This document shows, in pieces, positions 1-10,499 of a stretch of 64,000 nt of DNA. Positions within the stretch are counted from its first letter, which is position 1. Every line of letters starts with the position of its first letter. This DNA is from Amyloporia xantha (taxonomy: Eukaryota; Basidiomycota; Agaricomycetes; Polyporales; Adustoporiaceae). Location of the stretch: NCBI GenBank assembly GCA_036971615.1, contig JAYKKR010000006.1, positions 1,612,001 through 1,676,000 on the forward strand, given 5' to 3'. Under the pieces are notes generated by a model, which did no database searches, was not told the DNA's origin, and was given only the letters and a program-made list of their open reading frames with translations. The position numbers and the translations under genes were made by a program.

Positions 1-28
1 AGGCTGCGATATCAGAAATGCACTCGAG

Positions 29-37
29 GATAAAAAG
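29..37 (+). promoter_or_regulatory. TATA-like box of MDR copy 1
   Basis: GATAAAAAG lies about 75 nt upstream of the ATG at 108. MDR copies 2 and 3 have similar boxes at similar distances (2694-2702 and 5543-5550), which supports a conserved core promoter. Confidence 0.45.
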
Positions 38-107
38 GCGCACTCTAGATACATGCCTTTCAGCTACTCACTTTAGCTTCCCTCCCATCTAACGAATCCG
101 ATTCGCA

Positions 108-1386
108 ATGGCCCAGCAGAAAGCAGTCCTTCTCACGAAGGCCAAGGGCGACTTCATCATTGGCTCTATTCCCGTTCCCAAACCGGGCCCGGGTGAGATC
201 CTCGTCAAAGTGCAGGCCACCGCCCTCAACCCGGTAGACTGGAAGATCCAGGCCCACGGCTCCTATGTTGACAAGTACCCTGCCGTGCTCGGCTTTGATC
301 TGTCGGGCACCGTCGAGGAACTCGGCCCGGGTGTGACAGCATTCGCGAAGGGCGACAGAGTGTAAGTCCGACGCAACCGTACCCTTGACCGGAGCCAGAT
401 TTACTCATTGCCATGCTAGCCTCACTCAGGGCGATCCCACTACCGCTTCTAAGTACGGCTCATTCCAGCAGTATACTCTTACCAATGCAGACGTGACAGC
501 CAAGGTCACTGATTTGTGTTCAATGTACAATCGGAACCGCTCAACTTCTTGGCCTCACTAGGTACCAAGCAACATCTCGTTTGAGGAAGCGTCCACTGTT
601 CCTTCTGGCTTTTCGACGGCTGCGGTAGGCCTGTACAACAAGACCGGCGGTGCTGGCTTGACCCCTCCATGGGAGGCAGACGGCCGAGGGAAGTATCAGG
701 GCAAGCCATTCGTCCTCTTCGGCGGTGCGAGCTCGGTCGGACAATACAGTATGCGTTTCGCTCTCATCCGTCTTGAGACAGCCGCTGATCTCGCATGCAC
801 AGCACTCCAGCTTGCGAAGCTCTCGGGCTTCAGCCCTATCATCGTCACCGCATCCCCGCACAACGCCGCGTACCTCAAGGAGCTCGGCGCGACGCACGTC
901 CTCGACCGCAGCCTCTCCGCGGACGTCATCCGCGCACAGGTCGCCAAGATCACGTCCGCGCCCGTCGAGCTCGCGTATGACGCTATCGCCACGGCAGACA
1001 CGCAGAATGCCGCGTACGACCTCATATCCTCAGGTGGTGTGCTGGTGATAGTTCATTTGAGCACGATCGACGAGGCGAAGCGGAGCAGCGACAAGCGCGT
1101 CGAGTTCACTTACGGGTCGGCCATCGCGCCCGGGAACCTCGCCCTTGGGCGTGAGCCTCTACTCCAAGCTGACGACATTGTTGGCAGATGGCTCGGTCAA
1201 GGTTCGTGCTCACAATGCAGACACTGCCGAAGCGGTGAGCTGATGTCTTCCGGCCCGGGTGTCAAATAGCCTAACCGTGTGGAGGTGCTCCCGAACGGGC
1301 TGCAGGGCATCATCAGTGGTTTGGATAAACTGAAGAGCGGCGTGAGCAACGTGAAGCTTGTGGCACACCCTCAGGAAACGGTCTGA
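108..1386 (+). CDS. GroES-like MDR oxidoreductase, copy 1 (apparent frameshift)
   Basis: This belongs to the zinc-independent medium-chain dehydrogenase/reductase family (GroES-like N-terminus plus NAD(P)-binding Rossmann fold, as in fungal trans-enoyl reductase-like proteins). The substrate is unknown. Exons are 108-361, 420-504, 562-748, 803-1201 and 1270-1386, all with GT-AG borders. Landmarks are the start MAQQKAVLL, PGPGEILVKV, the nucleotide-binding GGASSVGQY split by intron 3, and the end VSNVKLVAHPQET. No structural or catalytic zinc cysteines are evident. Exon 4 is 399 nt, against 398 in copy 3 and 401 in copy 2. The extra base falls in GGG at 1147-1149. Without correction the frame leaves the family sequence (VSLYSKL) and stops early. 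Either the C-terminal 60 or so residues are lost, or the base is a consensus error. Confidence 0.85.
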
Positions 1387-1787
1387 ACTGCGCACAGTTC
1401 CTGTTGCATATGCATATGAAAGGTATGAATGTGATAACAATTATATGACTCTCACCAACTCGGATGCTATAAGGCTGGAGGTGTTCCCCCTTGATATCGC
1501 GTCGTGCAGCTAGAAATATTTGTACAATAACGTATTTGTATCGTGCAAGTCATTCACGTCAACACGTCCTGGCTGCCTCCCATGCAACACGGTGAGAGCG
1601 ACCTCTGAGTCGGTTGACCTGGATTCGAAACTGAGTTGCGATTGGATGAAAGATGTATGGCTCTTCTGAGGACCTCTTCTGCTGTACTTAAATTACAGTG
1701 TTGTGATTCCCCAAGGTCCTCAATACCTTCATGTTGCGTGCAACTTACGTGCAACTTGAAGAAACGCGTCCGCAGCGTCGCGCTACA

Positions 1788-1835
<48 letters not shown>

Positions 1836-2099
1836 ATCTACGTCACATCACTCCCGTTGGAGGCTGTTGGAGGACCTCGTCTTTCCACTAGTCAATTTCC
1901 GGTCACTCATTCTTAGCAATCAACATGGTATGTATATCACTCAAAGGAATGTTGCTGTTGTTATATCCGGGTGCGTTACTGTCTGTTCAAACGTCCTTAG
2001 CTGAAGGGTGACACAATGATGCCTACCAAGGCCACAGAGCAGTGCCCTCCGAGAGTGTGGGAGGGATGGTCGCTATAAAAGAATACAATCATCTCAATG
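1387..2099. other. Intergenic region between MDR copies 1 and 2
   Basis: No supported gene. It contains the AC microsatellite at 1791-1832 and leads into the TIR element at 2100. Confidence 0.6.
1791..1832. repeat. (AC)21 microsatellite
   Basis: An uninterrupted run of 21 AC dinucleotides. Open frames that cross it (poly-HT or poly-VC) are artefacts. Confidence 0.95.
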
Positions 2100-2546
2100 T
2101 ATGGTGCTAGTCTCGGACCAGACCCCCACGGCCACCCTAAAAGGGACCTCACGGACGGGTTCCCTTTTAGGGTGGCCGTGGGGGTCTGGTCCGAGACTAG
2201 TATGGTGCGGGACAACTAGAGGCCGCTACTTTGGGACAGTGGCCAAACCGCTGAACACCGCTAACCCAACCCTAACCTGGGGTTTATAGACCATAAGCGC
2301 CATAGAAGTACCCAAATTTGGTCTTTCCTTGGCTTAGTAATGGGCGTTTAAGCTACTACATTTGGTAGGTGGCCAATTTCGTCTGCCCTCGCGGAAATAT
2401 CTCCGTCAATTTTGAGAATTAGGACAAACCCTTTGGCGAATCTTTTCCTATGATAGAAATAAGCAAAGGAATAAGAAATCAGAAGAGATTTTGGTGCGCT
2501 ATATTCTTTGTCCAAAAGTAGCGGCCTCTAGTTGTCCCGCACCATA
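2100..2546. mobile_element. MITE-like TIR element carrying a nested hairpin
   Basis: A 32-bp perfect terminal inverted repeat beginning TATGGTGCGGGACAAC is present at 2201-2232 and, inverted, at 2515-2546. The outer left edge (TATGGTG at 2100-2106) is separated from the rest by the inserted hairpin at 2107-2200. The element encodes no protein. TA at both ends is compatible with a TA target duplication, but superfamily assignment is uncertain. Confidence 0.8.
2107..2200. repeat. Perfect 40-bp inverted repeat (hairpin) insertion
   Basis: Arms 2107-2146 and 2161-2200 are exact reverse complements around a 14-nt loop. The 94-bp unit is flanked by direct repeats TATGGTG (2100-2106 and 2201-2207). 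This suggests it inserted into the end of the surrounding TIR element and made a 7-bp duplication. Confidence 0.85.
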
Positions 2547-2693
2547 ACACTGTAACACTTTGGTCATCTCTCCCCGATTTTAACCTCCACCGTGCCATGT
2601 CTGTGGGTCCGGAGTCGATGTGGGTCCGCGAATTTGTCATCTGATGCACGTCAAGCTCATCTAAAATATACGAAGATCATGCCCTCCGTGGCT

Positions 2694-2702
2694 TTTATAA
2701 GG
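2694..2702 (+). promoter_or_regulatory. TATA-like box of MDR copy 2
   Basis: TTTATAAGG lies about 60 nt upstream of the ATG at 2762, in the same place as the boxes of the other two copies. Confidence 0.5.
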
Positions 2703-2761
2703 AGCGCCTCATTGACGCGAGTCTGCTCAAAACACTGGACGATCGCATTGCCTATAGCAGC

Positions 2762-4041
2762 ATGGCTCAGCAAAAAGCTTTGTTTCTTCTCAATGCTCAA
2801 GATTCGTTCACTGTCAATACAATCCCGGTTCCCCGACCTGGGCCCGGTCAGATTCTGATCAAAGTGCAGGCCACTGCGCTCAACCCTGTTGACGCGATAC
2901 ACCCGATGACCAAAACGTTCCCCGCTATACTCGGCTGCGACATGTCGGGAACTGCTGAGGAGCTTGGCGAAGGTGTGACGGGCTTCTCAAAAGGCGATAG
3001 AGTGTAACTCGTCTGTTCTGATTACTCAAAATTACGTATCGATGCTGATTGGGTTATTAATAGAATGACTGTGTGTGTTCTCAATGCGCCCGAGCAAGCT
3101 ACTTTCCAGCAGTATGCTCTCGGGAATACTGATGTTACGGCCAAGGTCTGTCTTTCCTCAAATAGTCCAATGTGTCGATGACTCAACGCCGCATGACGAC
3201 TCTACAAGATCCCGGATAATGTTTCCTTTGAAGAAGCTTCCACAATCCCCTTGGCTATCGCAACTGCCGCGGTCGGTCTCTACTGCTCCAGCAATGGTAT
3301 TGGACTGCACCCTCCTTGGGAAGACGCCGGACGAAACAAGTACAAGGACAAGCCGTTCGTCGTCTTCGGCGGTGCTAGCTCAGTTGGTCAATTTGGTACG
3401 TCTTTCGCTGGACGTACAGCTGGCGTAAAATCCGACGCTCGACGCTGACTATAGCCGACAGTAATCCAGCTTGCGCGGCTTTCTGGTTTCAACCCTGTCA
3501 TCACCACAGCTTCTCTGCATAATGCGGCCTACCTTAAAGAGTTGGGGGCGACGCACGTCATCGACCGCAATCTCACTGTTGACGATATCCGTGCCGAAGT
3601 CGCTAAGATCGCGCTTGCGCCGATTGAGGTTGTATACGATGCCGTCTCGTCTCAGGTGACGCAAAACTTGGGATATGACCTTCTGTCTCCTGGCGGAGCC
3701 CTCGTCATTGTTCGCTTCGAGATCAAGGTCGAAGAGGGGAAGAAGAGCGAGGACAAGCGAATCGAGATAACGTATGGGGACGTCAATGTCCCGGAAAAGC
3801 ATGCTCTAGGCGTAAGCCTATACTCGAAGCTCACGTCTCTGCTGGAGCAGGGCTTGATAAAGGTACGTGATTCTTGCCCGATTGCTGCAGATTAACAGCT
3901 TGACAACCTGAACGTGACGCATAGCCTAACCGTGTGGAGGTTCTTCCGAATGGACTGCACGGCATTATTGGAGGTTTGGAAAGGCTCAAGGTCGGCGTGA
4001 GCAATATTAAGCTTGTTGCACGACCCCAGGAAACGGCATGA
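2762..4041 (+). CDS. GroES-like MDR oxidoreductase, copy 2
   Basis: Tandem paralogue of the gene at 108, predicted to be an NAD(P)H-dependent MDR-family oxidoreductase of unknown substrate. Exons are 2762-3003, 3064-3145, 3209-3395, 3462-3862 and 3925-4041. All phases join and the reading frame is intact. It keeps PGPGQILIKV, GGASSVGQF (split by intron 3) and the C-terminal block PNRVEVLPNGLHGIIGGLE. It differs from its sisters by a short deletion after NPVD in the GroES-like domain: the W-K-I-Q stretch found in copies 1 and 3 is missing and replaced by AIHPMTK. This could alter the substrate pocket. The exon-intron pattern is identical in all three copies, so they arose by tandem duplication of the whole gene. 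Confidence 0.9.
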
Positions 4042-4573
4042 TTGTACGGATCAGTTCTTCTTTCAACCACAGCGGATGAATAGACTCGGCCAGCGTACTA
4101 TTAGGTTCAGGTTAGGAATTGCAGTCACATATATCTTACCTGAACGTCGTGACTCCTTTTTCTCTCGATGTATCACATGCGCCGACTCTCGCGGGTGATA
4201 CACAAGAACGTGTTGTAGACTATCAGTTTTCCAAGTCTCCTGTTTCTAGTGGCTAATTGTGAGCCATCATGTTCAGATCAAACACTTATTTTCAGCCGAG
4301 CCACCGCGCAAGCTCTTACGGCCCAAGCTGTCATCAGCTTTGATCGAACGTTCCTGATTTTCCTGAATTGAATTACGCGTCGTTTCGGCCTCGCAGTCCT
4401 GTGTGGATCTGTGGTATAATCTAGCCACCAGCGCAGTCACTCAGGGAATTATGCAGACGGGACGGTTGATACGGGTTGAAGATCTAATAATATTATGAGA
4501 CCAAACGTCCCGTCTAGATCTGCTTCGTCGAAGTTCTATCTACTTCACCCCCGGCACGTCGGTATACGTATTC

Positions 4574-4623
4574 ATGCACAAGGCCCAGCAGAAAGCATTG
4601 CTCCTCGCCGAGGAAAAGGGACG
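4574..4623 (+). pseudogene. 5' fragment of a fourth MDR copy
   Basis: The ATG at 4574 opens MHKAQQKALLLAEEKG, closely matching the first residues of the neighbours (MAQQKAVLLTKAKG, MSQQKALLLTEAKG). Nucleotide similarity covers about 40 bp and then ends abruptly. Nothing resembling the rest of the gene follows before copy 3. This looks like a truncated relic of tandem duplication. Confidence 0.75.
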
Positions 4624-5542
4624 TCTACTTTCCAGTTTTCTTTCCATGTAGCCTCGTATACGTAACTCAAGGAAATACGACGTTCAGTACAACCGGGAAC
4701 ATTTGAGTAATCCGCAATGAGGCCGACTGAATTTCTCCTATTTATGTATCTGCGACTTGCCAACCTGGCTGTCGGCTGGTTTTTTGTGAGGCGTACGGCC
4801 TTGTACTCCGACCCGCCAGAACGGTTTGGACGAAGTAGAGACATTTGGGCATTTGAGAAGCCTGAAACCAGTAGGAAGGGCATCAATCCTGACTGTCATA
4901 TTACTCAACTGTGAGGCACGCAGTGAACCACGGTAGCAATATCACGCATCCTTTCACGATTGACAGCGAGGTATCTTTTAATACTTCATTTAATCTTCAC
5001 GATTTTCCGACTGCTAGGAGGTTGTGTGATATACGGTCATTTCGGCTTCGAGGACGTGTCCGCCGTCCGCGTGCAGTCACCAAACACTGCCATCAGCCGT
5101 TGTGGTACGCGTTTACAGGCGTTTACTCGGTTACTCGTAAGACGACTTATGTCACACCGATCGCCACATGCATTGGAGTTTGGAGATGGTAGTTGAACGT
5201 TGTAATCCTTCAACCAGCTAGGCGAACTATGATCTAATCTGCAAGTCGCACCCAGATCAGTCACCACTCTGGACATTCATGATCCCAGAATCTCATCGTC
5301 CGCTTGCGTCGGCTGCCTCTGAGCAATCTATTCCGATGCCCATGGATTGGTTTTCAACGGAGGCTGCGGAAGCGCTGACACACCCGCATACGATCAGGTC
5401 CAGCTGTCAATGACTCTGATCAGTCATCGTGGAGGTCTCCTTGAGTGGCCTCGAAATCAGGTGTGGACGCGTCCTACATACGGATTTCATCCGCAATGCC
5501 GTGGTGCTGAAAGGGAAGTGAAGTTGTGTCTCTGAGAAAATG

Positions 5543-5550
5543 TATAAGGA
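5543..5550 (+). promoter_or_regulatory. TATA-like box of MDR copy 3
   Basis: TATAAGGA lies about 70 nt upstream of the ATG at 5617, matching the placement in the other copies. Confidence 0.5.
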
Positions 5551-5616
5551 GGAGCACCTCGTCTGCCAGTGCTGCACCAAACTTCATCCCCTTCACTCCT
5601 CGCCGCATCGTCAAAC

Positions 5617-6877
5617 ATGTCTCAGCAAAAGGCGTTGCTCCTCACCGAGGCGAAAGGGTCTTTCGCGGTCAACACAATCCCGATTCCCAAACCTGGGCCC
5701 GGTGAAATCGTCATTAAAGTACAGGCAGCGGCGCTGAATCCCGTCGACTGGAAGATCCAAGCGTTCGACTTCTTCGTCACCAAATATCCCGCCGTCATCG
5801 GCAATGACCTGGCGGGTACCGTCGAGGAGCTCGGAGAAGGCGTGACCACGTTTGCGAAAGGCGACAGAATGTGAGCCATCTCGCTGAGTCCGCGTCCGGG
5901 AAGCAGAACCGCTGACTGCTCTGATAGTTTCACGCAGGGTGCCATCAATACGTCCGAGTACTCCGCTTACCAGCAGTATGCCCTAGCGAAGGCTGAGATG
6001 ACTGCAAAGGTCAGTTCACATTCTCTGCTTCTTAGTCGAGGTCCACTGAGAACGGTACGATTGCAGATTCCAGCCAACATATCATCAGACCAGGCTGCCA
6101 CCGTTCCGCTCTGCTTTGCAACTGCCGCGGTTGGTCTATACAGTAGCCAGGGTGGCTTTGGTTTACTCCCTTCTTGGGAAGATGGCGGCCGAGGAAAATA
6201 CGAAGGCAAACCGTTCGTTGTCATAGGCGGTGCCAGTTCCGTCGGCCAGTACGGTATGCATATCACACCACTGCCCTTAGGCGGGATGCTGACTATCCAA
6301 TCCAGTGATCCAACTCGCGAAGCTCTCCGGCTTCAGCCCGATCATTTCCATAGCGTCCCCACACAACGCCGACTACCTGAAGGAACTCGGCGCAACGCAC
6401 ATCGTCGACCGCAGCCTCCCCGCGGACGCCACACGCACAGAGGTGGCAAAGATCACGTCCGCACCGATAGGGTTTGTCTACGACGCGGTCGCGACGCCGG
6501 ACACACAGAACGTTGCATACGATCTCGTCGCTCCCGGCGGCATGCTCGCCATCGTGCAGCACGATAAGATTGACGCTGCCAAGAAGACGGAGGACAAGCG
6601 TGTGGAACCTGTGTTCGGGAGCTTCCATGCACCGCAGCATCGCGCCATGGGCGTGAGTCTGTACTCGAAGATCACGGGTCTTTTGGAAGACGGCTTGATT
6701 CGAGTGCGTACTGTCAGTGAAATCTTGATTCGGCCGCCAGACTGATGTTGTGACGGATAGCCTAACCGCGTGGAAGTACTGCCGAACGGGCTGCAGGGTA
6801 TAATCGGGGGACTAGAGAAACTCAAGAGAGGTGTAAGCAACGTGAAGCTCGTTGCGCGTCCGCAGGAGACATCGTAG
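5617..6877 (+). CDS. GroES-like MDR oxidoreductase, copy 3
   Basis: Third tandem paralogue, intact. Exons are 5617-5870, 5928-6009, 6067-6253, 6306-6703 and 6761-6877, giving 345 residues. The start at 5617 (MSQQKALLL) was chosen because it aligns with the starts of copies 1 and 2; an in-frame ATG at 5569 would add 16 unconserved residues. The N-terminal GroES-like part has PGPGEIVIKV and NPVDWKIQ. The Rossmann part has GGASSVGQY and the helix QLAKLSGFSP. The C-terminal block is PNRVEVLPNGLQGIIGGLEKL. No zinc-ligand cysteine set is seen. Family knowledge suggests reduction or oxidation of a small carbonyl or enoyl substrate; the actual substrate cannot be read from sequence. Confidence 0.9.
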
Positions 6878-7122
6878 ATCTGGAGGTAGCAGGGGAGCGA
6901 ATGATTAATATGGACACAGAAACACTTGACATTTCTAGCACGTTCTGGATCTTGCCTTGTACATGGTCGAAAAGTTTGACCTTCTATGCCATCAATGCAC
7001 TTGCTATTGACAGTCACGAGGAAGCTTTCCTGGGACTTGGAGAATCGGGGAACAGCTGTTCTGTACAAAATACTAATACATTTTTGATCCAACAATCACC
7101 TATGCTGCGCCATTCAGACGAC

Positions 7123-8005
7123 TTAGCTTGGAGAGAGACTCTTGAGATTCTCGATGCCCTCTTCCTGTAACCTCATGCCCATCCACTCAGACATCGCAGT
7201 TGCCCCAAGTTTCTTCTCATAGAAGTCAATCGAAGGCTGGTTCCACTGCAATTTATCCGAGTCAGAAATGCAGTCAAGGCTGTCTAAAACGCGGGAAGTT
7301 ACCTTTAAGACCGACCAGTCCATTCGAGCACAACCCTTATTGAACGAAGGGGCCACATTGATTGATATTCTGTTCATTCATGGGAACTTACAAAACTAAC
7401 CTTCGCTTGCGCTACCTTGCCCAACTCAGCAAAGAATGCCTTCCCTACACCCTTTGCTCTATGTTCAGAATCCACATACAGGTCTTCAAGCTGTGATCAT
7501 ACGTAGACGATGTTCGGGATTCACCACAAATTCGGCGGACATAACTTGACTCACATATAAACCGGGTCGTCCGGTCCAAGTGGAATAGTTGAAAAAATAC
7601 ATAGCCATACCAATGGGCTTCCCCGGAGCAGAGGGCGATCCGGTGAAAGCCAGCAAAGTGTGTGCGTAAGGCGTCTCAAAGAGATTCTTTCGTAACTGCG
7701 CCACGGTGTGATTAATAATGAGCCTGTTGAGAAATATGACATGCAAGGTGACTGACAAGTTCCGGTGTCGCTATCACCGAGTCCGCAGCTTTTTCGTAGG
7801 TCGCCTTTCAAATCGTATGAGTTGTCCATCCTGGACATGCCAGCTCGAAGAACGCAGTCTTCGTTACATACCAGACCGACTATCAGCTGTAAGATGGTGT
7901 CCTGCTCCGCTGTCTGATCAGAAAGCGGTGATTCATACAGCATAGGCAGAACCGCACCACATCCTCCACCTGGGCTTGACGAATAAAGAAGGAAAAGTCG
8001 GACAT
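7123..8005 (-). CDS. GNAT-family N-acetyltransferase (diamine/thialysine-type)
   Basis: Predicted acetyl-CoA-dependent acetyltransferase of the small PaiA/diamine acetyltransferase-like GNAT group, 170 residues. Minus-strand exons are 8005-7958, 7901-7872, 7804-7757, 7695-7555, 7490-7401, 7335-7303 and 7245-7123; all join in phase. Visible landmarks are beta-1 (FFIRQAQVEDV), YEKAADSVIATPEL, LFETPYAHTLLAF, MYFFNYSTWTGRPGLYLEDLYV, the acetyl-CoA loop HRAKGVGKAFF, and the C-terminal MDWSVLKWNQPSIDFYEKKLGA. This is the canonical order for spermidine/thialysine acetyltransferases. The polyamine or amino-acid substrate is inferred from the family only. Confidence 0.85.
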
Positions 8006-8251
8006 TTCACTGGGTTCGACCGCGCCAGAGATGCAGTACACCGAAAAGAGCAAGCTCCGTGTGCTCTTATAGACAGGACAAGACACCTTCGAGTCATCGT
8101 TCCCCACGCGCGCGGGTGCGACAAAAGTGCAGACGCCTTTTCCCAGTTATACATAGCTCAGATATTCAAGAATAGCCGATTTATTGAATGAAAGGATGCT
8201 CTTCGACTAAACACATACAGCGATCCCTCACACGCAGTGAGCGCAGCCCAG

Positions 8252-9013
8252 AATGTCTGGGTATTGGAAACTGCGGGGACCCCCGTACTGCGGGGCTGCG
8301 GGGTGCTACGGCGGCGACGTCGCGGCATGTAACTTGAGTGGCTGGACGCGTCGCGGCATCACGGCTGATGTGGCTAACCCCCCACGGCCATACTTTTCAC
8401 GTGACCAATATTCTGGCCGGCTATTTCATCGGGGGCGGCGCGCCTCCCCGCCCCTTGCGCCGCCTTCCCCATCAGGAAATGTCAAATTTGCCTTAATGTA
8501 CTTATATTGCACTTATCTGTCTTAATAAGAGAATTAAGTGCATTAAGACAAAATTAATACGATCCCTTCACTTTGAAATGGTCTTAAACCAGTCTTAAAT
8601 GTCTTAAATGGGACAAAAAGTCGAAAAAAGTGTGATTAAGTGGATAAGTCAAATTTGACATTTGCTGATGCCGCCACCTTTCCCGCCGCCCCTAGCGTTG
8701 CGTTCTCTGCCTGCCCCTGCCTCGCATTCCTGACTTTTCCACACTTATATATCTTCAATTCTATACGACTGCGGTACCGCCAAAACACTTCATGGTGTAG
8801 CTGAGAGTGGCGCGCGTGGTGGCGGGACCGTCGGGCGGCGGGGAGGGTCAGTCACGTGGTACGTGTTGAATATCATTACGTACGCAGGAAGGTTTGGAAC
8901 GTTGATATTCCGGCGGGCGGAACTCCAATCCAAAACCGGCCGTGCCTGAATTCCCGTAGTCCCCGTAGTCCCCGTTGTACGGGGATCCCCGTAGTTTCCA
9001 TTTCCCGGATGTC
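8252..9013. mobile_element. Palindromic TIR element upstream of NAC beta
   Basis: The left end (from about 8252, with GGAAACTGCGGGGACCCCCG) and the inverted right end (to about 9013, with GGAAACTACGGGGATCCCCG in reverse) form imperfect inverted repeats of about 70 bp. Both carry reiterated CTGCGGGG or CTACGGGG units. A second, internal inverted pair lies at 8470-8490 and 8650-8670. There is no coding capacity. No clear target duplication was found, so the edges are approximate. Confidence 0.5.
8470..8670. repeat. Internal inverted repeat, 21-bp arms
   Basis: CATCAGGAAATGTCAAATTTG at 8470 matches the reverse complement of 8650-8670 at 20 of 21 positions. GGGGCGGCG-like ends lie further out (about 8430 and 8693). 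The A+T-rich core resembles a small MITE nested in the larger palindrome. Confidence 0.6.
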
Positions 9014-9176
9014 CTCGCGCAGCCGTGGGCGGTAAAGTGGAGGAGTCGCGGGTCGCGTGGCATTTCATGGGCCTGTATGGTCGTGCTTGTGCTGAACCTT
9101 ATTCTCTTCACGACGTCCAATACCGCCACCAAAATTCCATAGCCCGTCGTTGACCCCGATCCACGACTCATACACC

Positions 9177-9898
9177 ATGGATCCCGCCAAATTAGCGAAG
9201 TTGCAGGCGCAGGCCGCGGCGAACAGGATCGGTGAGCTTGCCTCTTTTTTACCGTGAAAATTGGCAATCTCAGACTCGACTTACACCGATGTTGGCCCAC
9301 AGGTGGTAAGGGCACCATGCGTCGCAAGATTGTGCGGAAGGCAAAGCCTTCGACGGCGCAGGACGACAAAAAGCTTCAGGGTGCACTGAAGAAGCTCAAC
9401 GTGCAGCCGATTCCTGGCGTTGAGGAAGTCAACATGTTCAGGGAGGATGGAAACGTGCTGCACTTCACCGCACCAAAAGGTATGCCTCGTCATTTTAGAC
9501 TGGTGATTTTGCGACGTTGCTCCTACAAGGAAATCCGTGACGAAGTCTCCTACTTTCTTCCGCGATTACGTGTGCGGCGTCTCATCATGCTGAATTTTTC
9601 CTTCCTATCTCTCGTAGTGCATGCGGCTGTTGCCGCCAACACATTCGCGGTCTACGGGACAGGCCACGTGAAGGAGCTTACAGAGCTCGTTCCGGGGATC
9701 CTCAACCAGCTCGGTCCCGACTCCCTCGCTTCGTTGCGGAAGCTTGCCGAATCATACCAGGCGATCCAGCAGAACTCGCAACGACCACCAAATGTAGCGG
9801 CGGACGATGATGACGACGATGTGCCCGATCTGGTGGAGAACTTCGATGCGGTCGAGGATAAGCCCGCGGACAAGAGCGAGCTGGAGGAGCTCAACTGA
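9177..9898 (+). CDS. EGD1: Nascent polypeptide-associated complex subunit beta
   Basis: Beta subunit (BTF3/EGD1 type) of the ribosome-associated NAC heterodimer, which binds nascent chains at the exit tunnel in the cytosol. Exons are 9177-9231, 9303-9479 and 9618-9898, giving 170 residues. The N-terminus [20 protein letters not shown] with the downstream basic [14 protein letters not shown] is the ribosome-binding region (RRK(x)nKK signature). The NAC domain follows ([40 protein letters not shown]). The helix [20 protein letters not shown] and an acidic tail with a run of aspartates end the protein. The length fits the family. Confidence 0.97.
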
Positions 9899-10499
9899 GC
9901 GATCCTCGGGCACAGACGTGGGGAGGTGGCAGGTGTGGCAGGATGGTCCGTTGCTGGTGGCAGTCAGTGGTGGTTTGACATGTTCCGGAAGCCGACGAGA
10001 AAATCCACGATCGTTATTTTTTCACCTCATAATTTCGCCTTCGCCAAAAATCTCCCGTTCTCGTCTCCGTGTTATGCTCTCCCTCGCTTGTTTGCTTGTG
10101 CGCCGTGCTCCATCAGCCGTTGTCATCTATAGGTCTCTGTTGTCTCTGCGTACGACTTGAATGACTGCATTGTAATTTTGACCACGCATTTTTTCTGACG
10201 CGAAGCCAATATGAATGAGTCTGAATGAGTATTGTCTCGTAGGTCAATTTCGGCCTGATAGACATTTTCACACAATGAAAAGAGGATGACGCTGGTTCCA
10301 AATAACCCTTTATTTGGATATCTTGACATGCGTAGGCTGCAGCCTTACGTAAGGATAGGAGGTACAACCGGGCCGAACCTCGGGTCTTCAACCTTGTTTT
10401 CACGGCTTTTCGCTCCCCTCTCCTATTCGTTCCTGCTCTAATGGGAGGTGGCATGAGGTGGCATGCCGTCGTAGCCGTACTTGCATGCCGCCTCCTGGC
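9899..10499. other. 3' flank of NAC beta
   Basis: No supported gene. A long minus-strand open frame crosses here into the hAT-type element, but it has no domain and no splice support. Confidence 0.5.

Larger units (their letters stand above)
4042..5616. other. Intergenic region with remnant of a fourth MDR copy
   Basis: Apart from the 5' scrap at 4574-4623 and the copy 3 promoter, no gene-like sequence is visible. The short open frames here lack splice support and recognisable domains. Confidence 0.55.

Noticed and set aside
1554..1916. Open frames rich in HT, TH or CV
   Set aside because: They are translations of the AC microsatellite.
2255..2285. AACCCTAACC-like stretch suggestive of telomere repeat
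   Set aside because: Only one or two degenerate units occur, inside the TIR element. This is not an array.
7883..8005. Apparent frameshift near the start of the GNAT gene
   Set aside because: A 56-nt intron (7957-7902, gtgcgg...gagcag) joins QVEDV directly to DTILQLIVGL in phase, giving the canonical GNAT start, so no frameshift is needed.
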